A stretch of 64,000 bases of DNA from Macrocystis pyrifera. Taxonomy: Eukaryota; Sar; Phaeophyceae; Laminariales; Laminariaceae. The notes below the pieces were generated by a model. That model ran no database searches and was not told the DNA's origin. It was given only the letters and a program-made list of their open reading frames with translations. Every line of letters begins with the position of its first letter. Position 1 is the first letter of the stretch. Made by a program: the position numbers and the translations under genes. Of the stretch, positions 33,333-44,640 are shown piece after piece. The stretch spans positions 12,534,734 through 12,598,733 of the forward strand of contig JASSKH010000003.1 in NCBI GenBank assembly GCA_031763025.1. The letters are read 5' to 3'.

Positions 33333-33650
33333 ATGTGGAGAGAGGGCAAGGGACACTTTCCCTTCATACGGGTCTACAAGGTCGTATCTCTATACTTCCT
33401 TCCATCACGGGGCACGAGCGGGGCCACCTTAGCCCGTATAAACTCAATATTAAACAAAAAAGCCAACTGAGACAACAGTGCACTCACACGAGCGGAGTGC
33501 GCACAGGGCCACACTCAGACGCCACGCCCGGTCACTCTAGCCTTTGCTCTCACATGGACGACAGCTCCCCTAAGCTCCCACCCCCCCCTACACCTCGCTC
33601 GCTACGCCACATGGCATGATCTCTTACTGTAGGGCTCACACCTGTTCCCC

Positions 33651-33651
<1 letters not shown>

Positions 33652-33694
<43 letters not shown>

Positions 33695-33712
33695 ACCCCC
33701 CCCCCCCCCCCC
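33652..33712. repeat. Poly-C tract
   Basis: 43 consecutive C, one A, then 17 more C. It lies just upstream of the first coding-like frame of the Ty3/gypsy element. Confidence 0.98.
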
Positions 33713-33749
33713 TTCGCTCCCTTGTCGCCGGCTTCTGCCAACAGAAACC

Positions 33750-36204
33750 ATGGTAAACGTCAAGGATGAGGAGGACGGCGTCGACTTCGGGGCCGACTCC
33801 TCCAAAGACGAAGCCGACCACCACTCGCCCGACGACGATATTTCCGCATCTCCTACAGACAACACTACCGACACCTACGCCCACCCGGACGTCTCACCCG
33901 ACACCCACGACCACCCAAACGTCTCGCCCGACATCCACGACCACCCGGGCGTCCCGGTCGACACCGTGACAGCCCACCACCCCGTCGCTGCACCTCCAAC
34001 CTCGGAGGCCGACACCACGACAGCCCACCACCCCGTCGCCGCACCTTCAACCTCGGAAGATGAGCTGACCGGGCCAGAGTTAAAAGAGTGGCTCACGACA
34101 CGCGCCAAGAAACGCTTGAGACGTGAGGCGCGACTATCTAGGTTGTTGAAAGAACAAAACGCCCGGGAAAGTGCGGCCATAGCGAAAGCAGAATTCGTCG
34201 TGGCATCTCTCCGGGTTCAGCACGCCCGGACCCTTGCCTCTCAAGCCCCCCCCCCCCCACTCCCACCCGCACAATTACGGCCGCTGCTCTCCCTGTCTCG
34301 ACTGCCTCTGCTGGCGCTTCATCCCCCGCCCCCACCACCTCGACCCTCGCCACCCCCGCGTCACTTCCACCAACTCCAGCACCACTGAGCTTTGTGTTGG
34401 AGTTTCACAGACATTGTGCTATTTAACACGTCGATTCGCCAATTGATATCGTCGCAAGACGTCCCCGAGGCCAGTCGGGCAGCTATCTCATCGGCTACAT
34501 CGGCCATCAAAGGCTTCTACCGCTCGAGTACCACCACCCTCCAGCAAGCCCTCGAGGCTCTCCCTGATGTGACCAACGAAACCGTCAGAATCAAGTTACT
34601 CAGGTTGGTGGCAATCTTAAGGACTTTTCATTCCTCGATTCACCACACATGCCTTCCGTCGCTGAGTACAACGCCTCTCGAGGCCAACGCCAACTGCCGA
34701 CGACGGGTTGTTCGGCCGGCCGCCTGCCGGTCAACCGCTGGCGCCCGGACGACGACCATGATCGTGACAGCAACAACAACAGCAGCAACTCCAATATCCC
34801 GACCCGCCGTACGTCCTCATCCAGCTCCACCACCCGCCCCCGGTCTGGCAACAGCGGAACCTCCTCCCGGCCCGAACAACGCCCACGGAAGCACAGTGAC
34901 GGCGACTATTTCTCCTCGTCAACTGACGAGGACTACATCTCGGGGGACAACAGGTGGGCGATCGCCTTCGGGAGAAGGACAATGCTAGCCCATCTGCCTT
35001 TCGCTTCCTCTTGCGTCTGCTGAGCACGCACTTCGACCACCGCGACCAAGGCCGTGCATTTGAGAAGCTTCAGGCGTTCGGAGTACCAACGTGCTCGGAG
35101 TATTCAATTTATTAGCCGGCTTTGAGGGAGTTGACGTCGGTGGTGCAAGGTTCTGAAAAGGTTTTTAAGCGTAGCGACGCCATGGTGTTAGAGGTAGTGC
35201 GTACCAGTGTTAGTAGAGAGTTTCCAGCCTTGACTCCGGCATTGTACCCGGGTGAATTGAAGACTGCGGTAGAGCCTTTCCCTTCGGTCTCGGCCATGTG
35301 GCGGGCTCATGAAGTATACGCCACGAACAATACATCTGCCACGTATGGCGAAACATATTTTTCTTTTATCTCTTCTGGAGGCCACACGACGTTTTCGTCG
35401 TCCCCGCCGTCATCGGCGCCTGCTCAGCAGACGCGTTTGCGCAACCATCCCAACCAGAATCAACAAGGCTCCCAACTCAACCCCTATGTCATGAACGGCT
35501 CTACGTCCCCAGACACTGGCCCTTTCACTCTGGGTTACAACCACTGGCCTCTCGAACACTTCGATGAAGTGTACATGGTGTCTATCACGTTTTCAACCAC
35601 CGACCCCCCTCTCCGGAGTGCTCTCCTTGACGCTACTGCTAGAGCGACTACTCTTGGCACATGGCGCGGCGTATGCCTCAACTGCGGCGGACAGGATCAC
35701 AGCGTCAAAACGTGCCAAAGCCCCTTAATAAACAAGTCAGGTGTTCTCAATCCCCGGCTCGGCCAGCTCAACGATGGAGGCTACGCTTTTCAACAGTGGC
35801 AACAACGTATGCTCTCATACCGTCCGGGACAACACGAACGCAATGTAGACCGGAACTCGAACTCTTACTTCAAACATTCCAACTCGAGGGGACACACCTC
35901 TGCCGGCAATTCCAATAACAAACGCCGGTCCAACTCCAATTCTAAGAACGAGCGCTCCCACGGCAACTCCAACCGTACTGCAGGCTCTCAGTGGACTAAT
36001 TACTCTCACAGCAACCAACAATCTCGGGAAAGTTCGCCACAACAACTCACTCCCCCCTCCCCTCAAGGACCTCCTTCATCTGCCCTCACCGTTACCGGTC
36101 CCACAACCCAGACCTCCACTCCCCCAGCTAACATGCGCCTCGGCCTTTCACAACACGGAGGTAGTCCAAACTCCGGGCAACCGGGCACCTTCCGTACTAA
36201 CTGA
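33750..36204 (+). pseudogene. Gag-like region with CCHC zinc knuckle
   Basis: The first part is acidic and rich in His-Pro-Asp repeats (imperfect 11-13 residue units, DTHDHPNVSP-like). The middle is a probable capsid region containing DQGRAFEKLQAFGVPT, which recurs in the fragment at 45.4 kb. Near 35.68 kb lies CLNCGGQDHSVKTC, a CX2CX4HX4C nucleocapsid zinc knuckle, followed by an Asn/Ser-rich tail. It is part of a fossil element; no single intact protein is claimed. Confidence 0.8.
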
Positions 36205-37110
36205 CCAGCCGATGGTGAAGAACTGCTCGCGACTTCAGCGGCACTACACGCGACCGCACCGGGTACCTCTATAGATTCTGGGACAGCGTTTTTTGCTGGA
36301 GCCGCTGGCTCTACTTACCCTCCCGATCCCCCCCCCTTCTTCTTCCCCTTCTAACCTATCTTCAATATCAACCACTCGATCTAGCGTTGACTCCCCTGTT
36401 CAAGCGGTTGGTTTGAGGTGTGGGCAGGAGGAGGTGAGCACACCGAGCACTCCCTCACCGCTCCCCTCGGTGTCCCCAGTCGATGTGCGACGCCGCGCCT
36501 TCCCAACATTGCCGAAATTCTGCGAACCTTGCCAATCTTGTGGGCGACAAGACAACAACGGCCAACAGCGGTATCCACTTCCTCCCCGGCTCTATTTCCC
36601 CCCCAGGGCCATCGACACTGATTCGTCTGCGTCCTCTGACCAACGATGTCATCGGCGCACGTCATCCAGCGTCCGCCGACCCCGAACAGCCCATACTTCG
36701 ACCTCCGTTGGTTCCACAGGTTCTCCCGGACTCGTAGCTGCCTGCCCCGTACTGACCACACCACTGTCCCTGGGCCCAAGGGACAGCTTCCCCGCGGACT
36801 CATCCGCGGAAGACTCGACCACGTCATCAAGATTATGCCAGGAGCCACCTGTACCGATACCCACACCCCGGTCACGAACTACTACAGGTACCACACGTTC
36901 TTCCGAGTTTCTCCCTCCTCCGCATACGTTAAATGCCGCTAGCAGGGACTCCAAGGGTGCTTCGTCACGAGCGTCACGCCGACACGTACATTCTCCCGGG
37001 GCCTCGACACGATCGACCTCATCCCGCACGTTTTCGGGGACCAAAGCCATCTTACCCATGCCTTCCCCGACAACGTCCCCCACCACGCCCCCCCCCCCCC
37101 CCCCCCCCCG

Positions 37111-37575
37111 ACCCTGAGTCCCTCTCAAATTTTATTTTTGTGGGACCAATCCTCGGTCTTCTCTCAGCGGCACCCTTCGACGTTCTCCGTCAACAACGAG
37201 CAATACAACTGTGCGGAACAGTACATGATGTCGGAGAAGGCCAAGCTTTTCGGCGACACAGCAGCTCGCCGGAAGATCATGTCCTCTCCGACTCCCGCAC
37301 CACAAAAACACCTCGGCCGCTCCGTCTCCAATTTTAGTCAAGAGCTTTGGGTACAGCATCGGTACGACATCGTTTTCAAGGGCAACCTCGCCAAGTTCTC
37401 GGCTCCCCCCTTACTACAACAACTCGTAGACACCGGAAACAAGTTCCTCGCCGAAGCAAGCCCTCACGATCTCGTCTGGGGCATCGGCTTCCGGTCTGAC
37501 GATACGCAAGCCTTACAACCTCCACACTAGTCGGGACTCAACCTGTTGGGCGACATCCTCAAGAAGATCCGCCAC
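37111..37575 (+). CDS. NADAR (YbiA-like) domain within the retroelement
   Basis: The frame shows family hallmarks in order: VFSQRHPSTFSVNN, YNCAEQYMMSEKAKLFGD (the conserved Glu and Lys of the active site region), HRYDIVFKGNLAKFS, TGNKFLAEASPHDLVWGIGF (the WGIG box), then a C-terminal GLNLLGDILKKIR-like segment. NADAR proteins are small N-glycosidases: E. coli YbiA cleaves early riboflavin intermediates, and NADARs paired with DarT toxins remove ADP-ribose from guanine in DNA. Here the domain sits between Gag and protease of a Ty3/gypsy fossil. Its role there is unknown; removal of ADP-ribose from nucleic acid is an inference. Confidence 0.85.
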
Positions 37576-37739
37576 CAGCTTGACCCCCCCCCCCACTCCC
37601 GCCCCCCCTCCGCGCCTCTTGCGTCTCATCCTCCGAAAAGGGGATTCACGAGATCAGTGCAACCGTTCCAGCTCCTACCGCGCCCTCGACACTGGACCAC
37701 CTGCTGCCCCCCTTCCTCCCTGAAGCAACTCCTCCGCAC

Positions 37740-38540
37740 ACATTGGTCTCTGCCATTTCGTCCGGAGCTGTCCTTCCCCCTGCACTTCCCTCCCTCATTG
37801 CCGAACATGGATCGGGCCTCTCGAGCGGTATAGTTACCGTCGACGACGCCTCCTTCACGACCAGGATCAAAGTACACAGTGGACCCTCCTCATCCAACCG
37901 CTACGGCCTAGTAGTTCTCCTGGACACCGGTTCCCCCCAGACCTTCATCTCCGCTGAAGCTTGGGCCTGCATGAAGCACAGCAACGCCGCGTCGGACATC
38001 TGTGAACGACACGTTTGTCCTCGTTCCTGGGTTGGTTTTGGTATATCCGCTCCGCTCCTCACTTCGATTTCCGTCCGACTCAGCGTCCAGTTCTTGCACG
38101 ACAGCACTCCCTCCGCCGAACTCGCCACATAGGCGTGCATCGTGCCACATGGGACTATGCAACACCCCGTTCTACTGGGACGCGACAGCTGGATGCGATT
38201 CGAACAACGCACGTACACCACCCTGCCCCGCCTCCCCTCGCGACCGCTCGTTGGCGAGCTCTCCCTAACCACTCCTTTCAAGGATGACCTCTCCACCTTC
38301 ATTCACGACAACCGCCCTTCCCCCGACACCCTACACCTCGAGTTCGCCGGCGCTCACGCGGTCTCACTTTCGGCTACGCCGTCTCTCGTCCCTGTTAATC
38401 TGGTGCGTCCCTCCGGCATTCCGGCGCCCACCAGCCACTACCTCGTTGACATGCTTCTCCGCGACGGCCTTTCCTCCGAAACCAAAATCTTCTCTTGCCA
38501 ACGGCTACCAAAATATCCCGCTCTCGGGATTCACTGATAT
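37740..38540 (+). pseudogene. Aspartic protease region of the retroelement
   Basis: The motif VVLLDTGSPQTFISAEAW (about 37.91-37.97 kb) is the DTG active-site loop of retropepsin-like proteases, preceded by a beta-strand-like TVDDASFTTRIKV. Farther on, hydrophobic strands resemble the second half of the fold. It lies downstream of NADAR and upstream of RT, the expected Ty3/gypsy order. Confidence 0.7.
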
Positions 38541-38729
38541 TGAACCAGGCGACCTTCTGGGGACTTCCTCTTCTCCCCTCATACAAATTCCGGTTTCAGC
38601 ACTGCAAGGTCTCCCCACGACGTCACCTCCAGCCCCAGCTGTTACCGACGTCCACGTCCTGCACGACAATATCCCGTGCACGACGACGGTATACTTCCTG
38701 CGGTTCCCCATTCAACCAATCAGCACACA

Positions 38730-39300
38730 GCACACAGCGGAGCACCTGAAGGGACTCACGAGTACTCGGTCATTTCAGCCCCTGGTACCCCTTGGGACTC
38801 GCGAGTACTCAGTCATTTCAGCTCCTCGTACCCTTGGGGGACTCGCGAGGCCTGAGTCATTTCGGCGGCTCGTACCCTTGGGACTTGTGAGCTCTCAAGT
38901 CATTTCAGCACGTCGTACTCTTGGGAGTGAGTACTTCAAAATGACTAAAGTACTCGCGAGTCCATGACCGAGTCCCAATGGCTGGTACTGTACTCTGACG
39001 ACCTTCGCAGTTTTGTTTTGAAGGGAGATAACATGATAACACGAAAAAAGGAAAACGTTTGCGAGTTTTTCGTTTGACCCTTGCGCTCGGTACTGCTGTA
39101 GAGTACTCCGTCTTTTCAGCCTCTGATTGGTACCCTTGGAGGCGAGTGCTCAGTGATTTTAGCTCCCCTCGCTCTTGAGACTGGCGAGGACTCTGTCGTT
39201 TCAGCTCCTGCTACCCTGGGGACTCGTTTAAGCTTGTGCCCCTTCCGACTCGCAAGTACTCAGCCGATTCAGCTCCTCTGGCCCGTGGGACTCGCGACCG
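38730..39300. repeat. Minisatellite inside the retroelement
   Basis: Units of about 45-50 bases, GGGACTCGCGAGTACTCAGT followed by CATTTCAGCTCCTCGTACCC-like sequence, are repeated about six times at 38745-38960. They recur in weaker form at 39095-39300 around 130 bases of unrelated sequence. It separates the protease from the RT region and has no role in any known retroelement polyprotein. Confidence 0.8.
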
Positions 39301-39309
39301 TCTGACTGC

Positions 39310-40860
39310 AGACCAACGGACAAGCTTCCTCCGCCTCTGAGACCGGCTTCCGCTACTCCTTCGCGAAGTCTCCTTCGACCTCCGCGGTTCTGGCTGGTCC
39401 CCTTCGGTCATCACAGCACTGGGGGAAGTTCTTTGCGAGTTCCCCGATGTTTTCTCCACGTCCAAAACCGACTTCGGCTCGTGCTCCCTTTTTCTGTTCA
39501 AGATTTCCATCCCCTCGGAGAGCGCACCCGTCTTTTCCCGTCCTTTCCGCATCAACCCTATCCTCGCCAAGCAGGCCGATGTTGTCCTCGGCCAATATCT
39601 GGCTGCCGGCATAATCCAGCACTCCACTTCTCTATACGCCAGCCCTATGGTCGCCATTCCCAAGAAAGACGGCAAGGTTTGAATAACCGTTAACTACAAA
39701 AATCTCAACGCCATCAGCTCCCTGGGCCAACTGCCCATCCCTCGCGTTGACGAGGTCCTCGACTCCCTCGGAAAAGGTCGCATCTTCTCCCTGTTTGATC
39801 TCGTGTCTTCGTTCCACCAAATCACCATCGATAAGGATACCATACCCTTGACTGCCTTCTGCACGCCCACTCGACTCTTCGAGTGACTCGTCATGCCTCA
39901 AGGAAACAGCACCGTGCCTGGTTGGTTCGTCGGGGTCATCAACGAGGTCATCAAAGACCTTGACCGCGTAGCGGCCTACCTCGACGACATGATAATTTTC
40001 GACCCCGACCCCGCGGCCCACGTCACCAATGTCCGCTCCCATTTCGGACGCCTCCGAAAACACAACCACAAACTCTCCCCTTCCAAAGCTAAGCTTGGCG
40101 TTACCAACGCCGACTATTTGGGACACACCATTTCCTCCTCCGGTGATAGCCCTAACGCCGACAAGGTTGCCGCCCTTACCCAGATGCCCTCGCCTACGAA
40201 CACCAAGCAAGTGCGCTCAGGAATTTGGACACTACCGTAAATTCCTGAAGAACTTCTCCACTCGGCTCCGACCCATTAACGCCCTTTTCAAGCAAGGCGT
40301 TAAATTCGTTTTCACCTCGGAAATGGAAACTATCGTTCGCCAGATCCTCCACAAACTCGCTACCCCTCCGATCTTGGTATAATCGGACTGGGATGCCGTC
40401 GCCGACCACTCCCGCCCTTTCCGCCTCTACTGCGACGCCAGCAACGACGGTTTTGGCGCGATTCTCGAACAAGAACAACCCGACGGTTCCGTCCGTCCCA
40501 TCGTCTTTATCAGCCGCACCACTCTCGACAACGAACGATCCTGGACCCCCCTCGATCTTGAAGCTGGTAGCATCGTTTGGGTCGTCAAACGCCTCCACCG
40601 CCGCCTCTGGTCCACCAAGTTCCGCATCTACTCTGACCATAAGACACTCGAGAGTATCACTAAAGTAGGCGAACACAACGCTCGCGTCCAACGCTGGCTG
40701 GAGTTCCTCTCCGCCTACTCCTACACCCTGAAGTACCGAACAGGCTCCGCTAATGGCAACGCCGACTTCCTCTCTCGACTCCCACAACAAGCGACCGATC
40801 TCGACCGCACCGGACCCAACCGCCTCACTACTCCCGACACCATCGGCATCTACCTTATCC
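39310..40860 (+). pseudogene. Reverse transcriptase and RNase H region
   Basis: RT motifs include PMVAIPKKDGK, LFDLVSSFHQI, MPQGN and the active-site YLDDMIIF (about 39.98 kb), then KAKLGVTNADYLGHTIS, typical of Ty3/gypsy. RNase H follows with FRLYCDASNDGFGAIL, a Glu-containing helix and YSDHKTLESI, then RWLEFLSAYSYTLKYR and NADFLSRL. Part of a fossil element. Confidence 0.9.
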
Positions 40861-41059
40861 AAGCCTGTAGTTTTACTCCGATTGACCCCTTCACCCAGAG
40901 CATCGGTTTGGGTGGGCTCGTCCCATCCTCAACCGCTCCCTGCGAATCCCACCACTCCCTTGCACCGACAACAATTTTGGCGACTTCCGCCGCCACGGAC
41001 CACGTATGGACAACTCGGACTCGGTTCGTACGCCCAACCCTATTGTGGCCTCTGCCATC

Positions 41060-41400
41060 GTCCAAGATGCCGCCGCTGGATCGTCTCGCAGCCTTCCCGC
41101 CGGCCCCCGCTTTGCTCAAGATCCCACCGCTGGATCGCCTCGCAGCTTTCCTCCCGGTCCCCGCTTTGCTCAAGATACCGCCGCTGGATCGCCTCGCAGC
41201 CTTCTCGCCGGCCCCAGCTTCGCTCAAGATAACAGCGCTAGATCGCCTCGCAGCCTCCCCCCGCCGCCGCCCGCTTTGCTCAAGATAATATCGTTGGATC
41301 GCCTCGCCGCCTTCCCGCCAGTCCCCGCTTTGCTCAAGATACCGCCGCTGGATCGTCTCGCAACCTTCTTGCCAGCCCCCGTTCTGCCCAAGACCCTACC
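41060..41400 (+). repeat. 63-base coding-phase repeat between RNase H and integrase
   Basis: Five to six units of about 63 bases, matching a 21-residue unit PPLDRLAAFPPAPALLKI-like in one frame. The period is a multiple of three, so expansion kept the frame when it arose. Confidence 0.85.
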
Positions 41401-42199
41401 GTCGACTCGCTTCGCAGCGCCTTCGTCAGTCACCTCTCTATTCTCGACCCCATCGCCGAATCGCCTTCCAGTCCCGAGAAAGCCGCCGTGACCGCTGGCG
41501 CTCCTGCTAGTGTGGCTTCCAGGCCACCCTTCGTCTCTCCATCGCCCACCTTGGGCGTCTCACTTTCGGCCACTCCTCGTTCTTTGTCGGGCCTAATTTC
41601 TTCTCGGACCCGTCGCCGCTCCGCCGCTGCCGCTGGAACCCCCCTCCCTTCTACGGACTACGGATTTGGCCGTCGACCGTCGTCTACAGCAGCCTCAAGA
41701 CCGTCACCATCCCATCGCCGTCCGCCTGCCGTCGCGCCCAGATCACTGTTTCGGCGATCGAATGCAGCTCGCCGCAGCGCCGCTCAAGACTCGCTCTCAC
41801 CAGCGGCCCCAGTCAGCGCTCTCCACCAATGTGTTCTGCCTGCACCACAGTCCGGCACCCCAGGGCCTTCTCTCCCAACCTCCCCGACTCAACCGCCCCC
41901 ACTACCTGAACCAATTTTCCGGTCTGCTGACGACCCAAACCTTAGTTCCTGCGTTGAGCGTTACACCTACACTGATTGGGCGCACAAACAATGCACTGAA
42001 CCTCTTTGCTCAGCCACCCTGCGATATCTTTCCCTGGACTCACCTTCACCACCACCGGGCGACCTCTTGGACTACATCCCTTCGACCCGTCACCCTCTCT
42101 TCTCGGAGGTCCTCGCCCTCGCCGCGAAATGCCAGCTTCATACAACCGCCGACGACACGGTCCTTCTCGTTCACCCACCACACATGGACTCCCGGGGCC

Positions 42200-43920
42200 A
42201 AACTCGCACTACTACACCGCAGCCCCTCACATCGCCACCTCGCATTTACGTTCCAATGTTGATGCGACCGTGGGTCCTACACACATGCCACTCCACCACC
42301 TCTTGCCACCTGGGTGTTGCCCAGACACTCAGCATGTTTATGTGCTTCTACTGGTGGATTGGCATGGACATTTCCACCCGCTGGTAGCTCCGCCGCTGCC
42401 TCAAGTGTCAGGCGCGAAAGTCTTCGCCCCAAACAATCGTTGGTCCACCCTCTTCCTACCGCTCCCCAATGGACCCGGTACTCTCGTCAGCGTCGACTAT
42501 TTCGGGGCCTTACCCATCACGCCTCGGGGAAACGCCTACATCCTCCTTTTCACCGACCGTTTCAGCCGCCGCGCCGACATGTACGCCACCACTGAGACTG
42601 AGTTCACCGCATCCGGCACGGACGACATCCTCGTTGATCGCTACATCCCTCTCTGAAGATGCCCCGTCACTCTCCTTTCCGACAACGGTCTTCAATTCTG
42701 CGCCAAACTCTCCCGCGCCCTCTATGAGCGCCTCGGCATCGACAAAATCTCCACGAGTTCCTATCACCATTGCACCAACGGCGGCGTCGAACGCGTCAAC
42801 CACACCATGACCTTGAAGCTCGCCATGGTCGGAAACGAACTACTACACGACTGGGACTTGCATCTCCTCCACTTCGAAAGCGCCGACAACAACTCCGTCA
42901 GTGCCGCCGCAGGCTAGCCCCCAATGAAGTACACATTGGCCGACTGCTTCGCCTCCTCCTCACCGTGTTTGACTCTCCCAGCATTGGCGGACATCAAAGC
43001 CTCAACCGGGACCAGCTCGCTTACATCGACCTCGCCACTTCTCGCCAGCAACGCGCCTACCGCGCCGTCCGGGAACTCCGCGCTGTCTACGTCTCGCGCC
43101 TCGACAGCCGCAACGCCCCCCATTATGGACGCCCTCCGTCTTTCCCCTATGTTCTCTGTCGACGGTTGGGCATGGATCTAAGTAACCGCTGCCACTATTC
43201 GCCAAGGCGCCAAGAAAGGCACCGAACCGCCGTTCTCAAGACCAAACTCTCCTTCAACTGGATAGGCCCGTTCAAGATCCTTGCCGTGGGTCCAGCACCA
43301 GCCTCAGCCGTTCCGGATGGACGGCCCCTTCACGACCAGCTCCTGTACTTCGACCTTCCCCCGGACATGCCGGGACGTGACTTCGAACACCGCGTGTCCG
43401 TTCTCCGCTGCAAGCCCTGCTGGAACCCCGACGACATCGACGATCTCCCCAAACACCTACCGGCCGACCTGACCAAGTACGTTCTCAACTCCTTCTCCAC
43501 CAAGTCCCCACCCTTCCACGTCACCTTCGACGACATTTCTCCACCGACCGAACGCCTCGAGGTTGACCAGATCTCGAGACACCAACTCGTTCGTGGCCGG
43601 GGAGGCGTTCTCGCCGTGATGTACGAAACACGCTGCGCCGGACTCCTTGGGCCTTCTTGGAAGCACGAACGAGACCTACAACTCCACCGATCCCACATCC
43701 TCCGCTGTTGGTCGGGCACCCCTTCACGGGGCCGCCAGACCAAACGTTTATACCGCCAGGTGTGCATCGGGGCCGCTCACCGCGAATTATCGCGGTCCCG
43801 GGCTGATCAAGATTACACTCCTCCCATTCCTCTACACCACATCACAGAGCGCGACCTAACGATCCTGGTACCTTCAGCGTCATCAGGCCGGAGGACTAGC
43901 ACGCGGTGTACTACTTAATG
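42200..43920 (+). pseudogene. Integrase and chromodomain-like tail
   Basis: HLGVAQTLSMFMCFYWW corresponds to the HHCC zinc-binding region of integrase. VDYFGALPITPRGNAYILLF is the first catalytic-core strand. Later KTKLSFNWIGPFKIL matches the GPF/Y module of the C-terminal domain. It is followed by ERLEVDQISRHQLVRG and HERDLQLHRSHILRCW, which resemble a chromodomain. Part of a fossil element. Confidence 0.8.
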
Positions 43921-44640
43921 CTGATGCACCCCCCCACACCACTCGTCCGCTCGACCAGTTAACCGTAGCTGATGGTCGACGGAAACGTTAGATTGTGGTG
44001 TACGAGTTTCGGGACCGGTACATTCTGTGCGTCCGCGGTATTTGACTCGCGTTCGCTTTGTGTGTTGATTCCATCTAGCATCCCACGTTTCGTTTGTTTA
44101 GTTTGGACGCAATTCGCAACAAAAAGTGTTATTGTACCTCCAGGGTCTATCTTTCTGTTGTTATTCCTTTTTGCCTTTCCTTCGGGGCGGTCTTTCGATC
44201 TTTAATTTTTTTATTATTTGTGTTTCCTTCGGTCCTTCTTTCTTTCCTTACTTCTTTCTTCTTTTTCTTCGTTTTTGTTTTTAAAAACACATCGGGATCT
44301 TGTTGTGTCCTTCTCGCTCTAACTTCATGTAGATTTCGCTCTATATCAAGTCAATTGCCGGCTTTTTTATTAGTTTTCAAGTTCGTGCTTACCTTGCTCG
44401 GTCTCTCTCGCTTTTCTCATATGCTTACACCGCGCATAGCCACGACTCGTTACATCGGGCGCACAGTTGCCGGCCGCCCATTCATGTTTCTAGTTTCGTA
44501 TTGTACCACGACGAACATCCCGTTGTGTCTTTACTCTTTCGTTTTCTTCGCGTTCTCCTTCTCTAGCACGAATGCTACCCCTACCAGAGGCGTCTTAGCC
44601 TCATTTACGAGGTGTGGGTTGGTCTATGATCTCGTTGAGC
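43921..44640. other. Pyrimidine-rich spacer after the retroelement
   Basis: T/C-rich sequence (TTCTTTCCTT-type runs at 44210-44290) with a Phe-rich 199-codon frame that is a translation of it. It could be 3' sequence of the element or its degenerate terminal repeat, but no match to the 5' side was seen. Confidence 0.35.

Larger units (their letters stand above)
33750..43920 (+). mobile_element. Ty3/gypsy-type retroelement, fossil, with NADAR domain
   Basis: Coding-like parts in order: Gag region (33750-36200) with a CCHC zinc knuckle near 35.68 kb; a NADAR domain (about 37.1-37.6 kb); aspartic protease (about 37.75-38.4 kb, motif LDTGSPQTF); reverse transcriptase (about 39.3-40.4 kb, YLDDM motif); RNase H (about 40.4-40.8 kb); a repeat-rich linker (about 41.06-41.4 kb); integrase (about 42.2-42.9 kb, HLG zinc-binding segment and VDYFG core strand); and a chromodomain-like tail (about 43.5-43.75 kb). 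The pol order PR-RT-RH-IN defines Ty3/gypsy (Metaviridae-like). It is broken, with roughly ten interruptions plus at least one internal satellite-like insertion, so it is old. No clear LTR pair directly flanks it. Confidence 0.92.

Noticed and set aside
33550-33884. Poly-glycine minus-strand frames
   Set aside because: They come from the poly-C tract at 33.65 kb.
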